Positions 52,779-61,966 of a DNA stretch of 64,000 nucleotides are shown here, piece after piece. The notes under the pieces were generated by a model. The model saw nothing but the letters and a program-made list of their open reading frames with translations. It did not search any database and was not told the DNA's origin. A program made the position numbers and the translations under genes. The stretch covers positions 434,001-498,000 of the forward strand of contig JAEWCL010000003.1 of NCBI GenBank assembly GCA_023390655.1. The letters run 5' to 3'. The DNA comes from Bacillota bacterium. GTDB lineage: Bacteria; Bacillota; Clostridia; Christensenellales; CAG-138. Every line of letters begins with the position of its first letter. Position 1 is the first letter of the stretch.

Positions 52779-55385
52779 TTATTCTCCGTAATAGGCTTTT
52801 TTGTAGATGTCCGCAAGCTCGCCAATCAGCGGATAGCGGGGGTTTGCGGTGGTGCACTGGTCTTCAAATGCGCGCTCCGCAAGCGCCGGTGCCTTGGAGA
52901 AGAACATTGCCTCGTCAATGCCGCAGGCCTTGATGGAGAGCGGCATGTTCATCAGCTTCATCAGGTGTTTGATTTCATTGATGAGGCTCTGGATTTGCTC
53001 CGCCTCGGTGGCACCCGGGAAGCCTAAGTACCGTGCGATCTGCGCATAGCGGTAGTCCGCAACAAACTTGCCGTACTTGGGGAACGCGGCAAACTTGGTG
53101 GGTTTCTGCGCGTTGTAGGCGATGACATGCGGCAGCAGCACCGCGTTTGCGCGGCCGTGCGGGATGTGGAACTCGCCGCCCAGCTTGTGTGCGAGCGAAT
53201 GGTTGATCCCTAAGAACGCGTTGGTGAACGCCATGCCCGCGATGCAGGAGGCGTTGTGCATCTTTTCACGCGCTACACTATCGGCAGGATCGCTATAGGA
53301 GCGGTAGAGGTATTTAAACACCAGCTCTATTGCCTTGATGGCAAGGCCGTTCGTATAATCGGAAGCGAGTATGGAGACATACGCCTCGATCGCGTGCGTC
53401 AATACGTCCATGCCGGTATCGGCGACGATGGATTTGGGCAGCGTGCGTACAAACTGCGGGTCGATGATCGCAACGTCTGGCGTCAATTCGTAATCCGCCA
53501 GCGGATATTTGACGTTGCCGTTCGCCTTATCCGTAATGACGGAGAAGGAGGTCACTTCAGAACCCGTGCCGGAGGTGGTGGGGATGGCCACCATCTGCGT
53601 CTTTTTGCCCAGGTTGGGGTAATGGAAGGCGCGCTTGCGGATATCGAGGAACCGGAGCCTGAGGCCGTCAAAGGAGGTGTCCGGATACTCATAGAACAGC
53701 CACATGCCTTTTGCCGCGTCGATTGCGGAGCCACCGCCAAGGGCGATGATGACGTCCGGCTGGAATACGTTCATAGCCTTGACGCCGCGCATGATGGTAT
53801 CCACGGAAGGATCGGGCTCCACTTCGGAGAAAATTTCGCTGTGGCAGTAAATCTGACGTTTGCGCAGGTAGTAGAGCACCTTATCCACATAGCCAAGCTG
53901 CACCATCATGGGGTCGGTCACGATGAACGCACGGCTGATGTTTGGCATGTGCTCCAGATATTGCACGGAGTTCTCCTCAAAGTAAATCTTGGGGGGAATT
54001 TTAAACCACTGCATATTCACTTTCCTCTGCGCGATGCGTTTTTTGTTGATCAGGTTGACGGAAGACACGTTGGAGGTCGTGGAGTTGCGTCCGAACGAAC
54101 CGCATCCAAGCGTGAGCGACGGCGTGTTGGTGTTATACAAATCGCCGATCGCACCGTGCGAGGAGGGCGCGTTTGCAATCACGCGGCCAACCTTCATGGC
54201 TTCGCCATAGGCCGTGCAGAGCGCTTCATCATTGGAATGGATGACGGCGGAGTGGCCCAGGCCGCCAAGTTCGAGCATCTTTTGCGCGTAGGCAAAGCCC
54301 TGCTTGTCGTCCTCTACAACAAAGTATGCAAGCACAGGGGAGAGCTTCTCAAGAGAAAGCGGGAATTCGCGGGAAGGATGGGGGAGTTTCGCCAGCAGTA
54401 TTTTGGTGTCGGCGGGCACTTTTACGCCTGCCTGCTCCGCGATCCAGGCCGCGGGCTTGCCGACGACGGCGGGATTGACCGCCAGCTTTTCCACGTTGAT
54501 GACGTATTTTGTAACCTTATCCGTTTCCTCCTCGGTGAGGAAGTAGCAGGAATATTTCTTCATGGTGGCTTCAAACTGCTCCGCAATCTCGCGGTCCACG
54601 ATCACTGCCTGCTCAGAAGCGCAGATCATGCCATTGTCAAAGGTCTTGGAGAGGATGAGGTCGTTGCAGGCGCGCTCCACATCCACGTTCTTATTGATGT
54701 AGCAGGGAACATTGCCGGGGCCTACGCCAAGCGCGGGCTTGCCTGCGCTGTAGGCCGAACGTACCATGCCCGCGCCGCCGGTTGCGAGGATCAGCGCCAC
54801 GCCGGGGTGGTTCATCAGCGCGTTGGTGGCTTCAATGGAGGGGGTTTCCACCCACTGAATGCAATCTTTGGGCGCGCCAGCCTTGATGGCGGCGTCGCGC
54901 ACGATGCGCGCGGCCTCGCTCGAACAGCTCTGTGCGGAAGGATGGAATGCGAATATGATGGGGTTGCGGGTCTTTGCGGAAATCAGGCACTTAAAGAGTG
55001 TGGTGGAGGTGGGGTTGGTCACGGGCGTCACGCCCGCGATGACGCCCACGGGCTCCGCGACCTCTACATAGCCTTCCAGCTCGTTTTCTGCAACAACGCC
55101 CACGGTCTTTTCGTTCTTGATGCTGTGGTAGATGTATTCGGTTGCGAACATGTTTTTGATGACCTTGTCTTCCACCACGCCGCGGCCGGTTTCCTCATAG
55201 GCGAGTTTTGCTAAGGTAAGGTGGTTGTCAAGGCCCGCGAGCGTCATAGAATGCACAATGGCGTCAATCTGCTCCTGGTCAAGCTGCATGTACGCTTCCA
55301 AAGCGCCTTCTGCCTTTTCCACCAGCGCGTCGATCATGCCGCCGATGTCCGGCCTCTGATCCTTTTGCTCTTTGAGCTTTTCCAT
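52779..55385 (-). CDS. adhE: Bifunctional acetaldehyde-CoA/alcohol dehydrogenase
   Basis: 868 residues, normal AdhE length. The N-terminal aldehyde dehydrogenase half has GVTPVTNPTSTTLFKCL, GPGNVPCYINK and the catalytic-Cys segment NGMICASEQAV; the C-terminal iron-dependent ADH half has GGGSAIDAAK, MDVLTHAIEAYVS, NHSLAHKLGG and PHGRANAVLLPHVI with the Fe-binding Asp/His residues. It reduces acetyl-CoA to ethanol, reoxidising two NADH, and forms spirosomes. ATG 55385 is chosen over TTG 55406: AAGGAG sits 9 nt before it and the length fits. It has its own promoter with Rex-like boxes and a terminator. Confidence 0.98.
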   Translation of the reverse strand: MEKLKEQKDQRPDIGGMIDALVEKAEGALEAYMQLDQEQIDAIVHSMTLAGLDNHLTLAKLAYEETGRGVVEDKVIKNMFATEYIYHSIKNEKTVGVVAENELEGYVEVAEPVGVIAGVTPVTNPTSTTLFKCLISAKTRNPIIFAFHPSAQSCSSEAARIVRDAAIKAGAPKDCIQWVETPSIEATNALMNHPGVALILATGGAGMVRSAYSAGKPALGVGPGNVPCYINKNVDVERACNDLILSKTFDNGMICASEQAVIVDREIAEQFEATMKKYSCYFLTEEETDKVTKYVINVEKLAVNPAVVGKPAAWIAEQAGVKVPADTKILLAKLPHPSREFPLSLEKLSPVLAYFVVEDDKQGFAYAQKMLELGGLGHSAVIHSNDEALCTAYGEAMKVGRVIANAPSSHGAIGDLYNTNTPSLTLGCGSFGRNSTTSNVSSVNLINKKRIAQRKVNMQWFKIPPKIYFEENSVQYLEHMPNISRAFIVTDPMMVQLGYVDKVLYYLRKRQIYCHSEIFSEVEPDPSVDTIMRGVKAMNVFQPDVIIALGGGSAIDAAKGMWLFYEYPDTSFDGLRLRFLDIRKRAFHYPNLGKKTQMVAIPTTSGTGSEVTSFSVITDKANGNVKYPLADYELTPDVAIIDPQFVRTLPKSIVADTGMDVLTHAIEAYVSILASDYTNGLAIKAIELVFKYLYRSYSDPADSVAREKMHNASCIAGMAFTNAFLGINHSLAHKLGGEFHIPHGRANAVLLPHVIAYNAQKPTKFAAFPKYGKFVADYRYAQIARYLGFPGATEAEQIQSLINEIKHLMKLMNMPLSIKACGIDEAMFFSKAPALAERAFEDQCTTANPRYPLIGELADIYKKAYYGE

Positions 55386-55481
55386 AACTCCATGCTCCTT
55401 CTTCAAATTTAAATTTATAGCCTGGGTGCCGCACTAGGAAATGCGGCTACCCTTATGCTTGCGGAAATATGTCGGATATAA

Positions 55482-55499
55482 TCGTTAATTATCTGACAA
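55482..55499 (-). promoter_or_regulatory. Rex-like operator 1 (downstream of adhE promoter)
   Basis: The minus strand reads TTGTCAGATAATTAACGA, matching the clostridial Rex pattern TTGTTA-N6-TAACAA at 10 of 12 defined positions. Confidence 0.5.
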
Positions 55500-55503
55500 G
55501 GCA

Positions 55504-55532
55504 AGCATAGCACTATGTTAATTTTATGTCAA
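55504..55532 (-). promoter_or_regulatory. adhE promoter with an overlapping Rex-like box
   Basis: Minus strand: TTGACA, 17-bp spacer, TATGCT. The 18-mer 55515-55532 (TTGACATAAAATTAACAT) covers the -35 region and also fits the Rex pattern at 9 of 12 defined positions, so binding would block RNA polymerase. The leader is about 110 nt. Confidence 0.6.
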
Positions 55533-55539
55533 TATGAAT

Positions 55540-55557
55540 CCGTTATATTTATAACAA
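55540..55557 (-). promoter_or_regulatory. Rex-like operator 3 (upstream of adhE promoter)
   Basis: The minus strand reads TTGTTATAAATATAACGG: TTGTTA-N6-TAAC matches, with only the last AA of the pattern replaced. It lies 8-25 bp upstream of the -35 box. Confidence 0.5.
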
Positions 55558-55620
55558 TAATTTTTATAATGAAACTGTGCTGTGATATAATGGATCATAA
55601 TGACTGTATGGAGGCGCACT

Positions 55621-56703
55621 TTGAAGATTTACCTGCGGGATTTAAAAGAAAAGGATTTGGACGCCTATCTGTACTGGAGCCACCCCTCGCGTGAATTCCA
55701 CAAATACAACGGCCCATATTATACAAAACGGGATGAACGGGAGCTAGCGCGTTATGTAGAAGAATTGCGCCTGTCCTTTGCAAAAGACGAGGAGCATGCG
55801 TTCCCCAACAAAAAGATGATAGCGGAAAGCGAAACCGACGAGATTATCGGCGAGGTCAACTGGTACTGGAAGTCTCAGGAAACGTTGTGGATGGAAGCCG
55901 GCATCGTCATTTTCAACGAGGCACTCTGGAGCAAGGGGATTGGCAAAGAAGCTTTGACGATGTGGATTGACGAGCTGTTTGTACAAAAGCCGGAACTTGT
56001 ACGCCTTGGACTTACCACCTGGTCCGGCAACCTTGGCATGATGCAGCTTGCGAAGAAATTAGGACTGAAGCAGGAGGCGGTTTACAAAAAAGCGCGGATT
56101 GTGGAAGGAAACTACTATGATTCGGTCAGCTTTGGCATTTTAAAAGAAGAATGGTACGCGCTCCGTGCGGATGGGCTGGAAGCCCAAACACAAACGGCTC
56201 CGGCTGAGGTGTTTTCTATCCCCGGCGTAGGAGGTATCGTCATAGCGGAGCGTTTCGGAGAATCCCATATCCTGATGCAAGCAAGGTGTAAATCCGATGC
56301 GCCGTCGGAAAGCGGGCTTTTGGAAATCCCGGCGGGCAAAATCCGCGCGTTTGAAAGTCTATTTGACGCGCTTAGAAGGGAAATCAAAGAAGAAACCGGT
56401 CTCACGGTCACGAAAATCCTGGGCGAGGAGAGGTCGCCAATCTATGAGGCGAACGAGTACCGGGTCATCAATTTCATGCCGTTTTCCTGCGCGCAGAATC
56501 TGGAGGGGAAATACCCCATCATGGTGTTCGTTTTCCTTTGCCATGTGGAAGGGAATTTGCTCCCATATTCCGACGAGGCGAAAAATTATCAATGGGTCTC
56601 CATAAGCAAACTGAATGCCATGCTCAAGGAACCGGGGCAGCTCTACCCCATGCACGTGGATACGCTGCATAAATATTTAATGAGTTTGGAAAATGCAATG
56701 TGA
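55621..56703 (+). CDS. GNAT acetyltransferase - Nudix hydrolase fusion
   Basis: 360 residues from TTG 55621, chosen because GGAGG lies 6 nt upstream (an ATG at 55600 is upstream of that site). Residues 1-175 are a RimJ/RimL-type GNAT (WMEAGIVIFNEALWSKGIGKEAL, RLGLTTWSGNLGMMQLAKKLG). Residues 195-350 are a Nudix domain with the complete box G-x5-E-x7-REIKEETGL at 239-261, preceded by LLEIPAGK as in ADP-ribose pyrophosphatases. Both activities may serve one pathway, but the substrate is unknown. It is divergent from adhE. Confidence 0.88.
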   Translation: MKIYLRDLKEKDLDAYLYWSHPSREFHKYNGPYYTKRDERELARYVEELRLSFAKDEEHAFPNKKMIAESETDEIIGEVNWYWKSQETLWMEAGIVIFNEALWSKGIGKEALTMWIDELFVQKPELVRLGLTTWSGNLGMMQLAKKLGLKQEAVYKKARIVEGNYYDSVSFGILKEEWYALRADGLEAQTQTAPAEVFSIPGVGGIVIAERFGESHILMQARCKSDAPSESGLLEIPAGKIRAFESLFDALRREIKEETGLTVTKILGEERSPIYEANEYRVINFMPFSCAQNLEGKYPIMVFVFLCHVEGNLLPYSDEAKNYQWVSISKLNAMLKEPGQLYPMHVDTLHKYLMSLENAM

Positions 56704-56708
56704 AGAAC

Positions 56709-56732
56709 AAGGGCGCGGCATAACCGCGCCTT
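56709..56732. terminator. Short hairpin between convergent genes
   Basis: GGCGCGG/CCGCGCC stem (56712-56718 with 56724-56730), loop CATAA, flanked by short A and T stretches; a modest bidirectional terminator. Confidence 0.6.
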
Positions 56733-56749
56733 AGATTCCTCGCATCTTA

Positions 56750-57397
56750 CTAAACGCCGGAAATAAACGGCCGATCCAATCCCTGCGCAAATATCCCGTT
56801 GTCGCGCCAGAATTTGTGCCAAAAGAAGTGGTTGATACCGGTGCGGTTAAAAAACTCATATAACTTTGCCTTGCGGTGTGGAATTTCGTACATGCCCGTC
56901 AACAGCGCGGCGGTTTCTTTGTGAAACTGCCCGAACTGTGAATAATGGGCGCCCAGCGCTTGCAGGCGCTGAAATAGTTTTTTTGTCATGAATGCCGGCA
57001 TCATGGTGATCCCAGCGGCATCTCCCCTGGTGACCACCCCGAGGTTTTCATAACCCAGGCGATTGGCAAAAGCATTCAGGTAGCGCACCAAAAACCGGGC
57101 CTGCGCTCCTTCGATAAATCCAGCCTGAACCACAAAGCCAATTTTTTGCCCCGTTGTGGCCGGCTTCATCTGTTCAAACAGTTTCATTACGATACCCGGC
57201 ATGGCGTGGACGTACAGCGGCATGAAAATCAGCAGCGTTTCCACTTGAGCGGCGCTTTCGGCAAGGCTATTTTCCAGTTCATTCGCGGCATACCGCACCG
57301 GATACTCCTGCCCCGCGCCCAAAATGAACTGCCGGATAAACACCTCCGTATTTCCGCTTTTTTCCCTGGGCGATCCGTTTATGATCAATGTATTCAT
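56750..57397 (-). CDS. Flavodoxin-fold NAD(P)H-dependent oxidoreductase
   Basis: 215 residues. The N-terminus LIINGSPREKSGNTEVFIR is the FMN phosphate-binding loop of the NADPH-dependent FMN reductase/flavodoxin_2 family, and LLIFMPLYVHAMPGIVMKLFEQM is the second flavin loop. It is the last gene of a TetR-led operon, overlapping the preceding flavoprotein gene by 4 bp. It probably reduces quinones, nitro compounds or iron-sulfur partners; the substrate is unknown. Confidence 0.83.
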   Translation of the reverse strand: MNTLIINGSPREKSGNTEVFIRQFILGAGQEYPVRYAANELENSLAESAAQVETLLIFMPLYVHAMPGIVMKLFEQMKPATTGQKIGFVVQAGFIEGAQARFLVRYLNAFANRLGYENLGVVTRGDAAGITMMPAFMTKKLFQRLQALGAHYSQFGQFHKETAALLTGMYEIPHRKAKLYEFFNRTGINHFFWHKFWRDNGIFAQGLDRPFISGV

Positions 57398-57876
57398 ATC
57401 GCTATCCCGCCTTGCACGTATGCATCCGCCGGTTTGATAAGGGTTCTTTTAACGTGGAATTGGTAGAACACCCGGGCCAGATATTCCTCATATAATTGCC
57501 GCGCTTCATGGCTGCTAAAAGTGTCCTGGTAGTATACCTCTATATCGGGGTAGCGGTCATAACGCGGGACATGCATCGACTCCCCGGTTTTATAGCTGGT
57601 GTAGGGCAAATAGTGCGGAATCATCCTGTCAAACAACGTCTTCATCCGTCCGCTGACAAAATCGCAGGACACGCCGGCAAATAGCACCACCCTGTCGGCT
57701 TGTAAAAACGCCGCATAGAAATCATCTAAATCATGAAATGCGCAGCGACCCGGCGTTTTCTTCCAGCAAGACCAGCAGCCGGTACAATCCCTGATCTCAC
57801 GCGCGTTTAAATCCAGCACGAATGTGCTGTCTGGAATGTGGACACCGCCCGCTTCATATATCACTACGGTTTTCAT
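57394..57876 (-). CDS. Flavodoxin-family protein with CxxC motif
   Basis: 160 residues. The flavin loop at the N-terminus is shortened (VVIYEAGGVHIPDSTF), but the middle CTGCWSCWKKTPGRCAFHDD-type segment, with three cysteines, and VLFAGVSCDFVSGRMKTLFDR are typical of iron-sulfur flavoprotein/FMN reductase relatives. GGAGGTGCCAC precedes ATG 57876. It overlaps the end of tetR by 23 bp and the next gene by 4 bp, so the three form one translationally coupled operon. Confidence 0.8.
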   Translation of the reverse strand: MKTVVIYEAGGVHIPDSTFVLDLNAREIRDCTGCWSCWKKTPGRCAFHDLDDFYAAFLQADRVVLFAGVSCDFVSGRMKTLFDRMIPHYLPYTSYKTGESMHVPRYDRYPDIEVYYQDTFSSHEARQLYEEYLARVFYQFHVKRTLIKPADAYVQGGIAI

Positions 57877-58456
57877 GTGGCACCTCCTCGGAAAGATAGC
57901 TGGAAATAGCGTCTATCAGCACATCCAATGCTTGCTGCTTTCCTCTTTCGCTGAACATGGTGTTGGCGGCCACCAACCCAAGACAGTCCGTCAGCAGCGC
58001 CACTGCTTCCATTTTGTTTTTACCTACCTTGAGCAGCTTTAGGCTGCGCTCGAAATAATCGGCGGATTTTTTATTTTCCCTTGCGCGGTATTCGGGCGGC
58101 AGCTTACGCAGCAGCGCTTCAAGATCGGTAGGGGAAAGGTACAGGATCACGCTGTCCGGTGCAAGGAATACTTCTCGCAAAAATTTTTCAATCCGCTCTT
58201 TGTCGCGTAATTCCTGCGACATGATCGCTTCCATGCGCGCAAATAATTCTTTCTCGCTGCGTTTGAGCGCCTCATACAGGCCCGCTTCCTTTGACGGGTA
58301 GTATGCATAAAACGCCCCTTTGCTGATGCCTACCGCCGCCGTGATGTCATCCACCGTCACTCCTTTGATGCCCTTATGCCGGATCAGCGCGATCGTATTT
58401 TGATAGATCGCCTCCCGCACCTGTTCGCGTTCCGCCTCTGATATGATTTTTGGCAT
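57854..58456 (-). CDS. TetR-family transcriptional regulator
   Basis: 200 residues. The N-terminal helix-turn-helix (about residues 25-60, GVTVDDITAAVGISKGAFYAYYPSKEAGLY) is canonical; the ligand-binding helical domain is diverged. It heads the operon with two flavoproteins and most likely represses it through the inverted repeat at 58473. The inducer may be an electrophile or quinone handled by those enzymes, which is inference. Confidence 0.93.
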   Translation of the reverse strand: MPKIISEAEREQVREAIYQNTIALIRHKGIKGVTVDDITAAVGISKGAFYAYYPSKEAGLYEALKRSEKELFARMEAIMSQELRDKERIEKFLREVFLAPDSVILYLSPTDLEALLRKLPPEYRARENKKSADYFERSLKLLKVGKNKMEAVALLTDCLGLVAANTMFSERGKQQALDVLIDAISSYLSEEVPHENRSDI

Positions 58457-58472
58457 TTATTTCACCACTTTA

Positions 58473-58501
58473 ATTGACTATAAAATATAATGTTGGTCAA
58501 T
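58473..58501. promoter_or_regulatory. Inverted repeat, candidate TetR operator
   Basis: ATTGAC, 17-bp AT-rich spacer, GTCAAT, starting 17 bp before the tetR start; a suitable place for autoregulation. Confidence 0.5.
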
Positions 58502-58686
58502 AAAGATATTATACCGTATGGAATTGCTTGTCAATAGCTAGTGATTCAGCAAATGGCGGATATATAGAACATTGCAATTATCAAAAAATGCAGTTAAAAA
58601 CAAATCCCGCTTGCATTGCAAGCGGGACAACTTCTTTGATACTCAGACACATAGTGCCAAGTCCTTGCCGATTATTTGCGCGTTCT

Positions 58687-59970
58687 TCAGGAAGCCTTTT
58701 CCGCGATCAGTTTTTCCAGCGTCGCCAGTTTGAGGCTGATGCAGAATACGGCAATCGCGTCAAGAAGCTCGGAGACCGGCGGCAGGGTGGGCGCAATGCG
58801 GATGTTACAGTCCTTCGGATCCTTGCCGTAGGGGTGCGTGGCACCGGCGCTGGTCATCACAACGCCCGCTTCCTTACACAGTGCAAGCGTACGCTTGGCG
58901 CAGCCCGGGAGCGCATCGAGGCTGATGAAGTACCCGCCTGTGGGCCTGTTCCAGCTTGCGATGTCAAGCGGGGCAATTTCTTTATCTAAAGCGTCCAGCA
59001 CGGCTGCAAACTTGGGCTTGAGGATGGCGGCATGCTTCTGCATGAGCGCAAGCACATGTTCCTTGTTTTTGAGGAATTTTACATGGCGCAGCTGGTTGAC
59101 CTTATCAAAGCCGATCGTCTGGTAATTGGCGATCTTCTTGACATGGTCAAGGTTTGCTTTGCTTGCCGCCATGCAGGCGACGCCCGCGCCCGGCAACGTG
59201 ATCTTGGAGGTGGAGGCAAACTCAAACACCATATCCGGGTTGCCTGCCTGCGCACACAGGGAAAGAATCTCCGCAAACGGAATAAACGGCCCGTCAAACT
59301 CATGCACGCAGTACGCGTTATCCCACATCAGAAGAAAATCAGGCGCGGCGGGTTGTAAGGCCGCGATGCGCGCGATCACAGCGTCCGAATAAATAATGCC
59401 CTCGGGATTAGAATACTTGGGCACGCACCACATGCCGCGGACGGCAGGGTCTTTGACGGCCTCTTCCACGGCGTCCATATCCGGGCCTTCCGGCGTCATG
59501 GGGATGGAGATCATCTCCATTTGAAAGCTTTCGGAGATGCCAAAGTGCCGGTCATAACCGGGAACGGGGCAAAGAAATTTGACTTTCTCAAGCTGGCTCC
59601 ACGGCTTTTCACTGTGGAGAAGCCCATGTGTATACGCTTTTGCAATGGTGTCGTACATCAACTGCAGGCTGGCGTTGCCGCCGACGAACACCTGCTCTTC
59701 CTTTACGCCCAGCAGCCCGGCAAACAGGCGCTTGCAGGAGGGGAGTCCGTCCAGAAGGCCGTAATTGCGCACATCAAGGCCATTCTCCATGCAATCTTCC
59801 GGCGTAACGAGGTTCGTCAACAGCTCCATGGAGAGGTCCAACTGGTCGCTGCCCGGTTTCCCGCGCGACATATCAAGCTTCAGGCCCTTAGCCTTTGCCG
59901 CTTCAAAAGCGGCCTGCGCTTTTTGCTGCTCTGCTTTTAGTTGATCCAGAGAGAAATCGGTATAACGCAT
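58687..59970 (-). CDS. Aspartate aminotransferase-like enzyme (type Ic / MocR-type aminotransferase domain)
   Basis: 427 residues from ATG 59970 (GGAG 6-7 nt upstream; the longer frame has no ribosome site). DMSRGKPGSDQLDLS, RNYGLLDGLPSCKRLFAGLLGV, VGGNASLQLMYD and ASTSKITLPGAGVA (PLP Lys in TSK) match the distinct class of aspartate aminotransferases described in actinobacteria and Clostridia. It should transfer the amino group between aspartate and 2-oxoglutarate. It is monocistronic, 180-300 bp downstream of the ade terminator region. Confidence 0.88.
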   Translation of the reverse strand: MRYTDFSLDQLKAEQQKAQAAFEAAKAKGLKLDMSRGKPGSDQLDLSMELLTNLVTPEDCMENGLDVRNYGLLDGLPSCKRLFAGLLGVKEEQVFVGGNASLQLMYDTIAKAYTHGLLHSEKPWSQLEKVKFLCPVPGYDRHFGISESFQMEMISIPMTPEGPDMDAVEEAVKDPAVRGMWCVPKYSNPEGIIYSDAVIARIAALQPAAPDFLLMWDNAYCVHEFDGPFIPFAEILSLCAQAGNPDMVFEFASTSKITLPGAGVACMAASKANLDHVKKIANYQTIGFDKVNQLRHVKFLKNKEHVLALMQKHAAILKPKFAAVLDALDKEIAPLDIASWNRPTGGYFISLDALPGCAKRTLALCKEAGVVMTSAGATHPYGKDPKDCNIRIAPTLPPVSELLDAIAVFCISLKLATLEKLIAEKAS

Positions 59971-60112
59971 GCATACTCCTACACATAAATTATTCGCGCG
60001 CCGCGCGATGCGCAACGTTGCGTTTATCGGGTTCCCGCCTGTCGCGTCACTGCAGGAAGTTGTGGTATGGGCTGCATAAACACCAAAACGTCCGCTTCAG
60101 GCCGCATTGCCG

Positions 60113-60137
60113 GAAAAAAAGCGCGGGCCGACCGCGC
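60113..60137 (-). terminator. Terminator of ade (minus strand)
   Basis: GCGCGG/CCGCGC stem, 5-nt loop, then T7 on the minus strand, about 140 bp past the ade stop. Another near-perfect hairpin (60151-60172) lies between. The remaining bases of 60016-60274 show no gene. Confidence 0.8.
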
Positions 60138-60274
60138 CGCATAGACGCATCGCCGACCTTTGGAGGCCGGCGAATGGAGGGTTACGTATGAGTATATCAT
60201 ACTTTTTTCGGTTTGCATGCAATTTTTTATTATGGTTGATGCAATTTCTGCTTTTCCCAGAGACGGCTTTTTAT

Positions 60275-61966
60275 CTACACGAACCTCTGCGTGGAGACCC
60301 GGAACACGCCCATATCGGTCAGTCTGCCTTCGGGAATTACGGGCAGTGCAAGGAAGGAAAGTGTAATGAACGGGTCGGAAGCGTTTTGTACGCCCAACAA
60401 TGCCGCTTCGTGCAGGAGCCTGCGCTGCGTTTCAAGAATCTCCTCCAGCGGCGCTTCCGTCATCAGGCCCGCGATCGGCAGCGGAAGCAGCGCGCGCACC
60501 TTGCCCCCGCGCACTACCACATAGCCGCCCCCGCTTTTTTCAAGCGCGTCGATGGCGATGTGCATGTCGCGGTCGTTATCGCCAACCACGATCAGGTTGT
60601 GGGAGTCGTGCGCAACGGTGGAGGCGAGCGCGCCGTCGGTTACGCCTAGGCCGCTGAGGATGCCAAGGCCAATGCTTCCCGTCGCATGGTGGCGTTCGAA
60701 GACGGCAAGCTTATTCAAGCCCCATCCGCTTTGGAACAGCCCGTTTTCCTGCGGAACGTCGCGCATGGTAAGATTTGTGACAAGCTGGCCGGGAATGAGC
60801 TCAACCACCGGCATATCGCCCGTTACGCGAAGATCCAAAGCGTCGGATGTTCTCGGCTTCAGGTGGACGCTGTTTAATACGGCGGCGGGTGGTGGGGGAA
60901 CGGGGAGCGGCGCATCCTTGTACATCACGCCGCCTGTCATCACCGCAAGCGGCCGGAAACTTTCAAGATCGGGAAGGAATACAAGGTCCGCACGGTAGCC
61001 CGGCGCAATGGCGCCATACCCACTTAGGCTGTAATGGCGCGCAGCGTTCCATGTGGCCATGCGCACCGCAAGAAGCGGGTTGATGCCGCAGGCAACGGCC
61101 CTGCGCAGGATATAGCTGATATGGCCGTCCCGGCGGATATCCTCCAAGTGCTTGTCGTCCGTACAGAAGGACATATTGTCGGTAGGCAATTCCTCATATG
61201 CAATGCGGCGGAGTATGGTTTCAATGCCATGCGCCGCAGAGCCCATGCGCAGCTGGATATGCATGCCGGTGCGAAGCTTCTCCAGCACCTCATCATAATT
61301 GGAGCATTCATGGTCGCTGGAAGGCCCGGCAATCCGGTATGCGTCAAGCGCGCGGCCTTTGACAAGCGGGGCGTGGCCGTCAATGGGACGGCCGGAGAAC
61401 AGCAGCAGCTTTTCAAGCATGCCCGTTTCGCCTGCGGCGACGGAAGAATAATCCATTACCTCGCCAAGGCCCAATACGCGTTCATGCGTGGCAAACGGCG
61501 CAAGCTCCTTTGCGGAGAGAACCGCGCCATTGTGCTCAAACGGCAGGCAGGGCACACAGGAGGGCAGCATCATAAAGATGGAAAGCGGCAGGTTTTCAAA
61601 CTGTTCGAGCATGTAGTTTAGCCCCGCGCTGCCTGCAACGTTTGCAATTTCATGCGGGTCTGCAATGATGGCCGTTGTGCCGTGGGGGAGTACGGTGCGC
61701 GCGAAGCTGACGGGGGTGGACATGGAGCTTTCGATGTGGACGTGCGCGTCGATAAAGCCGGGGCAAACAAAAGCGCCCTGCGCGTCGTATTCCTGGTCTG
61801 CCGTATAGCTGCCGCCAACGCCAAGAATCCGTTCGCCCGAGAGCGCGATATCCCCGTGTATGATCTCCAGTGTGAACACATTGACGATGCGTGCATTTTT
61901 AATAACAAATGCCGCTTTTCCCTCAATCGCCTGCGCAATAGTGGACTGCAATTTGTGTAGATGCAT
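60275..61966 (-). CDS. ade: Adenine deaminase
   Basis: 563 residues of the amidohydrolase superfamily. FVCPGFIDAHVHIESSM carries the first metal His pair; IADPHEIANVAG, GLGEVMDYSS, GHAPLVKGRALDAY and CTDDKHLEDI complete the active site, and the C-terminal VAHDSHNLIVVGDND is Ade-specific. It converts adenine to hypoxanthine and ammonia. The start is ATG 61966; CAGGTGAACCG upstream is a moderate ribosome site. It diverges from the hydantoinase/guanine deaminase operon, giving a purine-salvage/degradation locus. Confidence 0.97.
   Translation of the reverse strand: MHLHKLQSTIAQAIEGKAAFVIKNARIVNVFTLEIIHGDIALSGERILGVGGSYTADQEYDAQGAFVCPGFIDAHVHIESSMSTPVSFARTVLPHGTTAIIADPHEIANVAGSAGLNYMLEQFENLPLSIFMMLPSCVPCLPFEHNGAVLSAKELAPFATHERVLGLGEVMDYSSVAAGETGMLEKLLLFSGRPIDGHAPLVKGRALDAYRIAGPSSDHECSNYDEVLEKLRTGMHIQLRMGSAAHGIETILRRIAYEELPTDNMSFCTDDKHLEDIRRDGHISYILRRAVACGINPLLAVRMATWNAARHYSLSGYGAIAPGYRADLVFLPDLESFRPLAVMTGGVMYKDAPLPVPPPPAAVLNSVHLKPRTSDALDLRVTGDMPVVELIPGQLVTNLTMRDVPQENGLFQSGWGLNKLAVFERHHATGSIGLGILSGLGVTDGALASTVAHDSHNLIVVGDNDRDMHIAIDALEKSGGGYVVVRGGKVRALLPLPIAGLMTEAPLEEILETQRRLLHEAALLGVQNASDPFITLSFLALPVIPEGRLTDMGVFRVSTQRFV

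Noticed and set aside
53256..55214. Open frame of 652 codons antisense to adhE
   Set aside because: adhE is complete on the minus strand; the mirror frame has biased, unmotivated composition and no ribosome site.
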